Below the pieces are notes generated by a model, which was given only the letters and a program-made list of their open reading frames with translations, did not search any database and was not told the DNA's origin. 64,000 bases of DNA from Methylomonas sp. UP202 (GTDB taxonomy: Bacteria; Pseudomonadota; Gammaproteobacteria; Methylococcales; Methylomonadaceae). The position numbers and the translations under genes were made by a program. Numbering within the stretch: position 1 is the stretch's first letter; every line of letters begins with the position of its first letter. Below are positions 27,901-34,923 of this stretch, in pieces. The stretch is from positions 4,577,547-4,641,546 of the forward strand of contig NZ_CP123897.1 of the NCBI RefSeq assembly GCF_029910655.1. The letters run 5' to 3'.

Positions 27901-28106
27901 AAACCAATGATTTCGGTTTCCAATTTTTGGGTGGTCGGCTCAACCAAGCCCAGCTTCAACCCACGCCGGCGACCATCCTGCGCGGCCAGATACAAGGTCA
28001 TGGCCTTGCGCATGATCTCGCTTTTGTTGGTCTCATTTTCCTGGGCCACGCGATCCAGCTCGCGGTTGAGATCGTCCGACAACACGACATTAAAACGTAC
28101 GGACAT
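27897..28106 (-). CDS. Ribbon-helix-helix (CopG-like) DNA-binding protein
   Basis: A 69-residue protein with the ribbon-helix-helix pattern: beta strand VRFNVVLSDD (residues 3-12), first helix LNRELDRVAQENET, turn NKSEIM and second helix RKAMTLYLAAQ, then a basic tail. AGGAG lies before the ATG. Its own promoter region holds the perfect dyad GTGTAT-TTT-ATACAC (28132-28146) overlapping a -10-like TATAAAAT on the coding strand, so autorepression is likely. It sits between nirG and nirH and is coupled to the small membrane protein gene. Antitoxin-like proteins of toxin-antitoxin pairs have the same fold. Confidence 0.82.
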   Translation of the reverse strand: MSVRFNVVLSDDLNRELDRVAQENETNKSEIMRKAMTLYLAAQDGRRRGLKLGLVEPTTQKLETEIIGL

Positions 28107-28131
28107 GGCAGACTCCTATTTAATAAATGAT

Positions 28132-28146
28132 GTGTATTTTATACAC
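28132..28146. promoter_or_regulatory. Operator-like dyad before the ribbon-helix-helix gene
   Basis: GTGTAT-TTT-ATACAC is a perfect 6-3-6 inverted repeat about 25 bases before the start codon at 28106, overlapping a candidate -10 box on the minus strand. It is the expected kind of site for a small ribbon-helix-helix dimer pair. Confidence 0.6.
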
Positions 28147-28210
28147 TCATTCCACACACCAAACAACGTTACCCATGACTCGGATATTCGTATTTCGAGA
28201 CTCGGCCACG

Positions 28211-28654
28211 CTAAGCCTCCAACTGCAAACCCACGAAATATTCGTTGATCTTCGGCATGTTGTAGACGACAAGACCGGTGCGGCGCTCGATTTCGGCGAT
28301 CACGTCCGCCACTTGCTCGGGTTGTTCGGTGGCCAGCACGAACCACATGTTCAAGACATGGTTGCGGGCGTAATTGTGGGCGACTTCCGGGAAGGCGTTA
28401 ACGATGTCGGCGACTTCGTCGAAACGCGCTTCCGGCACTTTCAGCGCCGCCAAGCTTAACGCGCCACCCATTTGCTCGGCGTGATACATCGGTCCGAACC
28501 GCGATAACACGCCGTCGGCCAACAAGGCTTGCAAACGGCTCAGTAAATCCGATTCCGCGATGCCCAATTCGTCCGCGATCCGCCGGTACGGCGACGCGCA
28601 AATCGGAAAACCTTGCTGCAAACGGTTGACGATGGCTTTGTCGGTGGCGTCCAT
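28211..28654 (-). CDS. nirG: Siroheme decarboxylase subunit, NirG type
   Basis: A 147-residue AsnC/Lrp-like protein: winged helix (AIVNRLQQGFPICASPYRRI, LGIAESDLLSRL) and ligand domain with FPEVAHNYARNHVLNMWFVL and the C-terminal YNMPKINEYFVGLQL, typical of the D/G branch. ATG 28654 is used because upstream in-frame codons lie inside nirL and have no family similarity. It starts two bases after the nirL stop. It acts in the cytoplasm with NirD, NirL and NirH on siroheme. Confidence 0.86.
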   Translation of the reverse strand: MDATDKAIVNRLQQGFPICASPYRRIADELGIAESDLLSRLQALLADGVLSRFGPMYHAEQMGGALSLAALKVPEARFDEVADIVNAFPEVAHNYARNHVLNMWFVLATEQPEQVADVIAEIERRTGLVVYNMPKINEYFVGLQLEA

Positions 28655-28656
28655 GT

Positions 28657-29223
28657 TCAAGCCATTTGCAGGTCGAAGCTCAACGTGGCCGCGACCGCTT
28701 CGGCTCGGCCCTCGCCAGCCAAAACCGGGCTTTGCCGATGAGCGGCGTGGCGGGCGTACAAGGCTCCGCGCTGCTTGAAGCAACGCCGGCTAAACAGCAC
28801 CTCGAAGGAGTACTCGTCCAAGCCGCAGACATTGCGCAACGCCGCCCACTGCGCCAACACCACGTCGCGGCTCTTGCCGTGAATCATGCAATACAGGTTA
28901 TACGGCCAGACCTCGCCTTGCCGCGGCCGTTGATAGCAAAGATTGACGCAGGCCTGCCGGCTGACCAAGCCGCCAATCTCGGCAACCCGCTGGTCGGGCA
29001 CGTTCATCACGATCATTGCATTGGCGCGATAGCCCAACTGCCGGTGTTTGACGACGACGCCCCAGCGCTTGATCAGACCCTGCTGTTTCAGCCTGGCCAA
29101 GCGGCTGAGCACTTCGTTTTCGCTCAAGCCCAAGCGCTCGGCAATCAACGCATACGGCCGGGCGGCAATCGGCAGGCCCGCCTGCACGGCGGCAATCAAA
29201 CGGTAATCGACGGCATCAATCAT
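28657..29223 (-). CDS. nirL: Siroheme decarboxylase subunit, NirL type
   Basis: A 188-residue AsnC/Lrp-like protein: winged helix (LIAAVQAGLPIAARPYALIA) and ligand domain with WGVVVKHRQLGYRANAMIVM (key part KHRQLGYRANAM) and CYQRPRQGEVWPYNLYCMIH (key part RPRQGEVWPYNL). The motif is typical of the L/H branch, and the histidine in it is thought to act on siroheme carboxylates. An extra C-terminal tail of about 30 residues is longer than in the paralogs. It overlaps nirD by eight bases. The name L rather than H follows gene order. Confidence 0.86.
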   Translation of the reverse strand: MIDAVDYRLIAAVQAGLPIAARPYALIAERLGLSENEVLSRLARLKQQGLIKRWGVVVKHRQLGYRANAMIVMNVPDQRVAEIGGLVSRQACVNLCYQRPRQGEVWPYNLYCMIHGKSRDVVLAQWAALRNVCGLDEYSFEVLFSRRCFKQRGALYARHAAHRQSPVLAGEGRAEAVAATLSFDLQMA

Positions 29224-29671
29224 GCAAATTCAACTCGAAGCCCAGGTTGATGAAGTAATCGGCCAGCATCGGCAGTACCATGGCCGGATAGCCGGCTTGC
29301 GCTTCGATAGCGGCAATCACCGCGTTAAGATGGTTTTCGTCATCGGCGATCAGCACAAACCACAGATTGAAGCGATTCTCGCGCTCGTAGTTGTGATTGA
29401 CCTCCGGATACGCACTGACCAATGCGGCGACGCGGGCCAGATCGGCGCCCGGAACAGCCATCGCCACCAACGCACTGCTGCCGATACTGTTTGGCGCGAT
29501 CACCGGGCCGATACGGCTGATCATTTGCTGCCCGGCCAACTGTTCGAAGGCCTGCAACACTTGGTCCTCGCTGACGCCAAGCTGCGCGGCGATGTCGCGA
29601 TAGGGTGTCGGGCTCAACGGAAAATCCTGTTGGTAATCGTTGAGCAGACGTTGCTGCAAGGGGGTCAACAT
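29216..29671 (-). CDS. nirD: Siroheme decarboxylase subunit, NirD type
   Basis: A 151-residue AsnC/Lrp-like protein of the D/G branch: winged helix LLNDYQQDFPLSPTPYRDIA and ligand domain with YPEVNHNYERENRFNLWFVL (key part NHNYERENRFNLWFV) and a C-terminal MLADYFINLGFEL. It lies three bases after the nirF stop and overlaps nirL. It is the first of four paralogs in the cluster. In Pseudomonas D and L are the best studied pair for siroheme decarboxylation. Confidence 0.86.
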   Translation of the reverse strand: MLTPLQQRLLNDYQQDFPLSPTPYRDIAAQLGVSEDQVLQAFEQLAGQQMISRIGPVIAPNSIGSSALVAMAVPGADLARVAALVSAYPEVNHNYERENRFNLWFVLIADDENHLNAVIAAIEAQAGYPAMVLPMLADYFINLGFELNLHD

Positions 29672-29674
29672 GCG

Positions 29675-30847
29675 CTACCAGCCTATCCGATTCGCGCGGT
29701 CCGAGAAGAAAATGCCGCTGGGCTTTTGCGCCGGCAGACGGGCGGTTTCGGCGAAGGTTTCGGTGTCGTAGACCATCACCCGGTCCTCGTCGCGCACCGC
29801 CAGCCACACCGCTTCGCCGCGCGGGCTGAATTCCATGTGCAACACCGCCTTGCCCGGTTGCAGGGTTTTGACGATATTGAAATCCTTGACGTCGATGACT
29901 TGCACGGTCTGATTATCCGGAAAGGCAAAATTCACCCAGATCTGCCGGCCGTCGGGCCGGCCGCTGACGAACACCGGCTGGCCGGCCACCGGAATCCGCT
30001 TGACCAATTCCCAGTCCTTTTTATCAATAACCAAGACTTCATGCGCACCGATTGCCGGCACGAACAACCAATCGCCAGCCATGGTCCAGCCTTCCAGATG
30101 CGGCATTTTATAAACCGGCAATTGCTCGTCGTCCTTGCCGTAATCTTCGAGGATATGCTCGACGCCATTTTCCGGCTGCCACAAGTCCAGCAAGGCCAAA
30201 CCTTTTTCGCCGAACAGGCCGGCGGCGTAGAAACGGCCGTCCGGGCTCAACAAGGCGTCGTAAGGCGCTTTGCCGATGTCTTTGAATTTTTTGACTATCG
30301 GTTGACGCGGATTCTTGGCGTCGATCAGCCAAATTTCATTCGCTTCGAACAAACTGCAGACGAAACGTTGCCCGGGCGCATCGACCAAGCCGACCACCTT
30401 GGACAACTTACCGTCGTCGCCGTACACGGCCGGAATATCGGCCAGCGGCTCCAGCGTATCGGCATCGAATAATTTCACGCCGCCCGGCGTGTAATTGGAT
30501 GCGGCGATGACCTTGCCGTCCTGCGAAATCGCGCCGCCTATGCTGTTGCCGGCTTGCACGATGCGCTTGGCTATCTGGTCTTGCAGCAAATCGAGCTTGG
30601 TCAATCCGCCGTCGCGACCGAACACGTAGGCGTAGCGCTGATCGCGCGAAAACACTACCGAAGCATGCGACAGATCACCCAAGCCTTCGATGCGGCTCAG
30701 CATCGCCGGCTTGGTAGTGTTGACGATTTGCACCGTACCGGCCTCGCGCTCGATGACTACACCCAGATCGCCGGTGGCGCGCAAATCGGCGCTAGCCGAC
30801 AGGGTGTAAAAAGCGAAAGCGCCAGTCAAAGCAATGAGTCGTTTCAT
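29675..30847 (-). CDS. nirF: Heme d1 biosynthesis protein NirF
   Basis: A 390-residue beta-propeller protein related to the d1 domain of cytochrome cd1, needed for a late step of heme d1 formation. A cleavable signal peptide (MKRLIALTGAFAFYTLSASA) places it in the periplasm. Repeated propeller blades are seen, with GDLSHASVVFSRDQRYAYVFGRDGG at the start (key part HASVVFSRDQRYAY) and the conserved end KPSGIFFSDRANRIGW. It lies between the Uma2 gene and nirD. No lipobox cysteine is present, unlike some Pseudomonas NirF. Confidence 0.93.
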   Translation of the reverse strand: MKRLIALTGAFAFYTLSASADLRATGDLGVVIEREAGTVQIVNTTKPAMLSRIEGLGDLSHASVVFSRDQRYAYVFGRDGGLTKLDLLQDQIAKRIVQAGNSIGGAISQDGKVIAASNYTPGGVKLFDADTLEPLADIPAVYGDDGKLSKVVGLVDAPGQRFVCSLFEANEIWLIDAKNPRQPIVKKFKDIGKAPYDALLSPDGRFYAAGLFGEKGLALLDLWQPENGVEHILEDYGKDDEQLPVYKMPHLEGWTMAGDWLFVPAIGAHEVLVIDKKDWELVKRIPVAGQPVFVSGRPDGRQIWVNFAFPDNQTVQVIDVKDFNIVKTLQPGKAVLHMEFSPRGEAVWLAVRDEDRVMVYDTETFAETARLPAQKPSGIFFSDRANRIGW

Positions 30848-30862
30848 GAAAAACCGTAAAAA

Positions 30863-31468
30863 TTATTCGGCAAATACTTCCTGCAAATCGACCATACAAT
30901 CCGGAAACACATGCGGTGAAGCGGTATCCTCGCCGGAAAACATCGCCAACAACCGGTATTGATCCTGCTCCTCGTCGAGCACGAATTGATGCACCGCTTG
31001 CTCGAACGGGTAAACAATCCAGTATTCCTTGACCCCACTTTCCCGGTACAGCTCGAATTTGGTCTGGATTTCCTTCTTGGAATTGCCTTTCGACAAAATC
31101 TCGATGATCCAGTCCGGCGCGCCGAGACAGCCGCGCGGGTCGAGTTTTTCGACATCGCAAATCACACACAAGTCGGGTTGAACGACGGTGTAAATGTCCT
31201 GGTTGGCGACTACCGATTTACGGCGATCGTATAGACGTACGTCGAACGGGGCGGCAAATGCCCGGCAAGGTTTCTTCCGAAAATACTCGAAAAGCAAACC
31301 ATTCAACTGCCAGGAAACTCGTTGATGATCCAGACTCGGCGCCGGACTCATCAGGCTGATCTTGCCTTTAATCAGCTCTATGGTTTCGTTCAGGCTCCAG
31401 CTCAGGTAATCGGCATAGGAATAATGACCGTTCGGGTCCAGTTGCGAGAGTTCGGTAATCGTGGTCAT
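30863..31468 (-). CDS. Uma2-family (DUF820) endonuclease-like protein
   Basis: A 201-residue protein with the PD-(D/E)XK fold of the Uma2 family. ELIKGKISLMSPAPSLDHQ is the typical front motif, then QPDLCVICD (catalytic D), APDWIIEILSKGNSKKE (catalytic E and K) and YRESGVKEYWIV. ATG 31468 has AGAGGAA upstream and is preferred over the start nine codons earlier. The role of this family is not settled; it is abundant in cyanobacteria and methylotrophs. It stands inside the nir cluster, 15 bases before nirF, with no evident link to heme d1, and may be a passenger. Confidence 0.88.
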   Translation of the reverse strand: MTTITELSQLDPNGHYSYADYLSWSLNETIELIKGKISLMSPAPSLDHQRVSWQLNGLLFEYFRKKPCRAFAAPFDVRLYDRRKSVVANQDIYTVVQPDLCVICDVEKLDPRGCLGAPDWIIEILSKGNSKKEIQTKFELYRESGVKEYWIVYPFEQAVHQFVLDEEQDQYRLLAMFSGEDTASPHVFPDCMVDLQEVFAE

Positions 31469-31519
31469 GGCTGTTCCTCTGAAATCGAAAAGCAAGGTCC
31501 GATTGTAAATGGCGAGGTC

Positions 31520-31918
31520 TTATTGATAAACCCTGCCGCCATGCTTCAACCATCCAGCTGCGTGCCGCCCACCCGGATCGCGATGGGTCCAGTGCAACGT
31601 GCCGCCTTTATCGCTCCACTCGTATTCGCCGGCAAAAGCCAGCTTGTCGCCAACCTTGAGGCCTTCGATTTTCGGCGCCAGGTCAATGTTATGCGCCACC
31701 AACAGGGTTTGTCCGGACTCCAGGCGAATGATGAAACGCTGATGACGGCTGCCTCGATTGTCGTCGGCCAGCAGCTTGATCACCATGCCTTCGCCTTCGA
31801 TTTGCAGGTCGCTACGCTGTTGGCGGTAAGCCTGTTCGATTTGCGCGTTGTCCGCCCAAGCCAAGGGATGGACGGCGAGAAATAGCGCGCAGCCCAGAAT
31901 CAGCGCATTGCGTGTCAT
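31520..31918 (-). CDS. DUF3465 secreted protein
   Basis: A 132-residue protein with a signal peptide (NALILGCALFLAVHPLAWA). The remainder resembles DUF3465: GEGMVIKLLADDNRGSRHQRF (key part LADDNRGSRHQRF), LVAHNIDLAPKI and the characteristic end LHWTHRDPGGRHAAGWLKHGG (key part HWTHRDPGGRHAAGW). An OB-like small barrel is likely. The function is unknown. ATG 31918 overlaps the stop of the cytochrome gene upstream (ATGA), so it is co-translated with the nir cytochromes. Confidence 0.8.
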   Translation of the reverse strand: MTRNALILGCALFLAVHPLAWADNAQIEQAYRQQRSDLQIEGEGMVIKLLADDNRGSRHQRFIIRLESGQTLLVAHNIDLAPKIEGLKVGDKLAFAGEYEWSDKGGTLHWTHRDPGGRHAAGWLKHGGRVYQ

Positions 31919-32235
31919 GGCAGCCAACCTTGCCTCAATCGCGCGATCAACCAACGGCTTTCATTGATGCTCAAAAACGGCTGCCAAGGCGGCATAGCCG
32001 TACCGGCTCGACCTTTCTGGATCGCATCCAGCAATAATTCGTCGCTCTTGCCGGCCAATGCGTCCGGCATCAACGACGGTCCCAAGCCGCCTTTCGGCGG
32101 CAGGCCGTGGCAGGAACCGCAGTCGTGCTTGAGCATGTTTAACAATTCCTGCTGGCGAGCCGGATTGGGTTGGTCCGCCTGCGCGGCAACGCCGACGCCC
32201 CAAGCCAGACAGCAAGCCGCCGCACGCGCTATCAA
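31915..32235 (-). CDS. nirC: Small c-type cytochrome, NirC-like
   Basis: A 106-residue periplasmic cytochrome c: signal peptide (CLAWGVGVAAQA), one heme site CGSCH (about residues 39-43) followed by GLPPKGGLGPSL, and an axial methionine candidate in AMPPW. In Pseudomonas, NirC is a cytochrome c55x thought to feed electrons to cytochrome cd1 or to heme d1 maturation. It overlaps the preceding cytochrome gene and the DUF3465 gene by four bases each. NirC fits best by size and position, but the two small cytochromes could be swapped in role. Confidence 0.8.
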   Translation of the reverse strand: MIARAAACCLAWGVGVAAQADQPNPARQQELLNMLKHDCGSCHGLPPKGGLGPSLMPDALAGKSDELLLDAIQKGRAGTAMPPWQPFLSINESRWLIARLRQGWLP

Positions 32236-32540
32236 GGCTTGACGCTACCGTAATACGCGGCGATGTCGTTGATCTCGCTATCGGTCAACGAGCCGGCGAT
32301 CGCATTCATGATGTCCGATTTCCGGGTTTTGTCGCGGTATTGCTTAATCGCGGTTTTCAAATACTCGGGATCGCGGCCGCCTAGCGGCGGAAACGGTGCA
32401 TCGGCGCTCGGCATCCGAATGCCGTGGCATTGCGCGCAAACCGCGCCGGCCTTGTTTTGGCCGACGTACAAACTGGTGGCCTGTCCGGGACCGGCCGCGA
32501 TTAAGCCACCGAGCAGGATCAAGGAAATTTTCGCTCTCAT
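32232..32540 (-). CDS. Small c-type cytochrome, candidate electron donor to cytochrome cd1
   Basis: A 102-residue periplasmic cytochrome c: signal peptide (ISLILLGGLIAAGPGQA), heme site CAQCH (about residues 35-39) followed by GIRMPSADAPFPPLGG, and a C-terminal helix NDIAAYYGSV. ATG 32540 overlaps the stop of the cytochrome cd1 gene (ATGA); the frame stays open upstream but that part is the cd1 gene in another frame. Its place next to the cd1 gene matches nirM or a cytochrome c553-type donor, but similarity is not enough to name it. Confidence 0.85.
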   Translation of the reverse strand: MRAKISLILLGGLIAAGPGQATSLYVGQNKAGAVCAQCHGIRMPSADAPFPPLGGRDPEYLKTAIKQYRDKTRKSDIMNAIAGSLTDSEINDIAAYYGSVKP

Positions 32541-34120
32541 TTGCCTTGCTCCATTTCGTCCGGCGACAAGCCGCGGGTCATGTATTTGACCCGGCCTCTG
32601 GAGAAAATGCCGGCCGGGCTTTCCATCGGAATGCTCGCGACTTTTTGCAGGCTGTTGGAGTCGTAAACCACGACTTCGTCGCCGTTGTAGCCGGCGCTGA
32701 TGTAGAGGAATTTGCCGTCGGCACTGTATTCCGGGAAGTAGGCGTGACCGCCGACATCCAGGGTTTTGACGACTTCCAGCGACTTTTTGTCGATCAACTG
32801 CACGGTGCGGGCGCGTCTGTCCTTGCTGATGATGTCCACCGCCACGTAAGGCGCGTTGGCATGCGCGGCCGGCGATTCGGTACCGCCGGAAACCGGTACT
32901 TGCTTCACGACTTCCATTTTGTCCAAGTCCCAAACGCTAACCACCATCTTGTCGCAATCGCCGAAGTTGGTGCCGAAGCCCAAGGTACGGCCATCGACCT
33001 TGACCGCCGAGCCGCCGCCAACGTGCGGCACGCAACCGGCTTCGAGTTTTTTGATCAGTTTGCGTTCTTCCAGATCGATCGCGGCGACGATGCTGTCGTC
33101 ATAGGACGCGACCATCAATTTCTTGCCGCCGTGGGTCAGGAAGGCATCGTGCAAGTGACGGCCGACGTTTTCGATGCGGGTCACCGGAAAACCGTCTTTC
33201 TTGTAGTCGACCACCCAAACCTGGCCGGCGTTTTCCAACGCAATCGCAAAGATATCGGCATAGGGAGTGCCGATGATCATGCCGGAGTCGGAAGATACGT
33301 GTTTGCCGTCGGGATCGGTGCCTTCCAGTTCGAAGGTTTTCAGCGGCTCTAGCGTGTCGGCGTCCAGGATCACTGCGTTATGCGGCACGAAGGAGCCGGC
33401 CATGATGTATTTGCCGTCGCGCGAGACGCCCATGCCGGGCCCGTTCCAACCGGTTTTGATGCTGCGCACCGCTTTCATTGAATACAGATCGACCTTGAAA
33501 ATCTCGGCGGTATCGGTTTTCACGTAGGCCCAACGCGGGTTGGCCGGGTTGAAATCGATGATGTGCGCGGCGGTACCGGTTGGTACTTCACCGACTTTTT
33601 GATGGGTCGCACTATTGATGAAGATGGCTTTGGAGCCTTCGCCGCGGCCGTATTTACCGCGCGCCGCGACGCCGATCAGGTTTTCGAATTTATCGTCGAT
33701 TTGAAAGGTCGGCTTGGCCGGCAACGTGGATTCGTCCTTGACGTAGACTCTCAGCGACTTTTTCATGTCGTCGATGGTCCAGGCAGGATTTGGTTGTTTC
33801 GGCGTGGCTTGCAAATATTTGATGACGCCGCGGATTTCGTCGTCGCTGAGTTTGCCGTAGAACGGCGGCATCAAGGTATCGAAACTGCCGGCCATCACGA
33901 TGGTGCGCAACGCCGTCGGACTGCGGCCCTTCAGCGTGGTGGCGTTGATCGCCGGAGCCAAATAGCCGCCCAAATCCGAGCCGTGGCAGCTGGCGCAGTT
34001 ATCTTGAAAAATCTGATGCATGTCGTCCGATTTTGCGATCGCCAAACCGGATGACAGCAGTGTCGCGACGGCGCCCGCCAATAGGGATAGGTTCAGTTGT
34101 CTTTTTCTAGTTGTTTTCAT
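32537..34120 (-). CDS. nirS: Cytochrome cd1 protein: nitrite reductase NirS, or the related NirN
   Basis: A 527-residue periplasmic protein: signal peptide (residues 1-29), cytochrome c domain with CASCH at 42-46, and an eight-bladed d1 propeller. Histidines that match the NirS d1 ligand and active-site residues are present: H186 (TAAHII), H324 (RHLHDAF) and H366 (VPHVGGG). The C-terminus (SPAGIFSRGRVKY) is more like the PSGIF end of NirF and NirN than the TPTGKFNVYNT end of classic NirS, so dihydro-heme d1 dehydrogenase NirN remains possible. It heads the operon, is 4-base coupled to the cytochrome gene, and has AGGAA before its ATG. NirS would reduce nitrite to NO. Confidence 0.8.
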   Translation of the reverse strand: MKTTRKRQLNLSLLAGAVATLLSSGLAIAKSDDMHQIFQDNCASCHGSDLGGYLAPAINATTLKGRSPTALRTIVMAGSFDTLMPPFYGKLSDDEIRGVIKYLQATPKQPNPAWTIDDMKKSLRVYVKDESTLPAKPTFQIDDKFENLIGVAARGKYGRGEGSKAIFINSATHQKVGEVPTGTAAHIIDFNPANPRWAYVKTDTAEIFKVDLYSMKAVRSIKTGWNGPGMGVSRDGKYIMAGSFVPHNAVILDADTLEPLKTFELEGTDPDGKHVSSDSGMIIGTPYADIFAIALENAGQVWVVDYKKDGFPVTRIENVGRHLHDAFLTHGGKKLMVASYDDSIVAAIDLEERKLIKKLEAGCVPHVGGGSAVKVDGRTLGFGTNFGDCDKMVVSVWDLDKMEVVKQVPVSGGTESPAAHANAPYVAVDIISKDRRARTVQLIDKKSLEVVKTLDVGGHAYFPEYSADGKFLYISAGYNGDEVVVYDSNSLQKVASIPMESPAGIFSRGRVKYMTRGLSPDEMEQGK

Positions 34121-34182
34121 TGAAATTCCTGGTCATCCGCTGGTGAAAAAAAGAGTCAACGCGCGGCATTAAATCATAAAAG

Positions 34183-34194
34183 GTCCGGCCGGAC
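34183..34194. promoter_or_regulatory. Perfect palindrome upstream of the cd1 operon
   Basis: GTCCGGCCGGAC is a 12-base perfect palindrome about 65 bases before the cd1 start codon. On the minus strand a -10-like TATGAT stands just downstream (about 34172-34177). It may be an operator for this operon. No FNR/Dnr-type box could be made out here. Confidence 0.35.
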
Positions 34195-34225
34195 AGCCTT
34201 GGGACCCACATGGTAAAATAAGCGC

Positions 34226-34255
34226 TTGTTGACTCCAGGCCGAATGTTATACATT
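34226..34255 (+). promoter_or_regulatory. Promoter with overlapping dyad before the MarR-type gene
   Basis: TTGTTG (34226-34231), a 16-base spacer and TATACA (34248-34253) make a sigma-70-like promoter pointing to the MarR-type gene. AATGT-TAT-ACATT (34243-34255) is a perfect inverted repeat over the -10 box, as expected for a MarR-type autoregulatory site. The opposite strand serves the cd1 operon, so one regulator could control both. Confidence 0.5.
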
Positions 34256-34332
34256 AATGTTTCGATTCGCTATCAATTTAACGCTCGATGCACGCTCTTG
34301 TCAACCTTCCGCATCCAAACCGAAAGCAACGT

Positions 34333-34896
34333 ATGCAACAGACTGATATTTATGAACTTATCGAGTGCATGACCACGCTGATCCGTTCCGAGGAACGGAA
34401 GAAATGCACGGAGTTGGGCTTGCAACCGGTCCATTTTCAAGTTTTAAACTACCTGTCTCGCTGCAACAAATACAGCGACACCCCTGCGGCGGTCGCCAAT
34501 TATCTGGGAATGACACGCGGCACCGTATCGCAATCGCTGATTATCCTCGAGAAGAAAGGCTATATCGGCAAGACTCAAGACACCCGCGACAAGCGAGTCG
34601 TGCATCTGCAATTGCTGGCCGACGGCGCGGACGTGCTGAAACAAGCCAGACCCTCCGACTTGTTTCAAAGCGCCACCCAAATCCTGATCGCCAGCGACGC
34701 CCCGCCGTCCGACGCCAACGTGTTTCAGCAAGCGCTGACCGCGCTGCAGAAAGCCAACCAGTCGCAATCGTTCGGCGTCTGTAAAACCTGCCGCAATTTC
34801 AGCGAGAAAGACGGCGACTATTTCTGCCTGCTGACCCAGGAAAAACTCAGTAGCGCCGATAGCGAACAAATCTGCCAGGAACATGCGCCGCGCTAA
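34333..34896 (+). CDS. MarR-family regulator with a C-terminal four-cysteine motif
   Basis: A 187-residue winged-helix regulator. The MarR domain spans about residues 8-115 (LGLQPVHFQVLNYLSRC, then NYLGMTRGTVSQSLIILEKKGYI with the recognition helix TRGTVSQSLIIL). The C-terminal tail after residue 150 carries C-x2-C-x12-C and a later C (CKTCRNF, YFCLL, QICQEH), which could bind an Fe-S cluster or zinc. It is divergent from the cd1 operon and shares its promoter region, so it is a good candidate for redox- or NO-dependent control of the operon. ATG 34333 fits the family start; an upstream frame start at 34288 is less likely. Confidence 0.85.
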   Translation: MQQTDIYELIECMTTLIRSEERKKCTELGLQPVHFQVLNYLSRCNKYSDTPAAVANYLGMTRGTVSQSLIILEKKGYIGKTQDTRDKRVVHLQLLADGADVLKQARPSDLFQSATQILIASDAPPSDANVFQQALTALQKANQSQSFGVCKTCRNFSEKDGDYFCLLTQEKLSSADSEQICQEHAPR

Positions 34897-34923
34897 CCTT
34901 GGTGGCCGCAAACGGCGTTCCGC

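Noticed and set aside
34121..34332. FNR/Dnr-type box (TTGAT-N4-ATCAA) before the cd1 operon
   Set aside because: The nearest match, TCGAT-TCGCT-ATCAA, has the wrong spacing and lies too near the MarR start to serve the cd1 operon.
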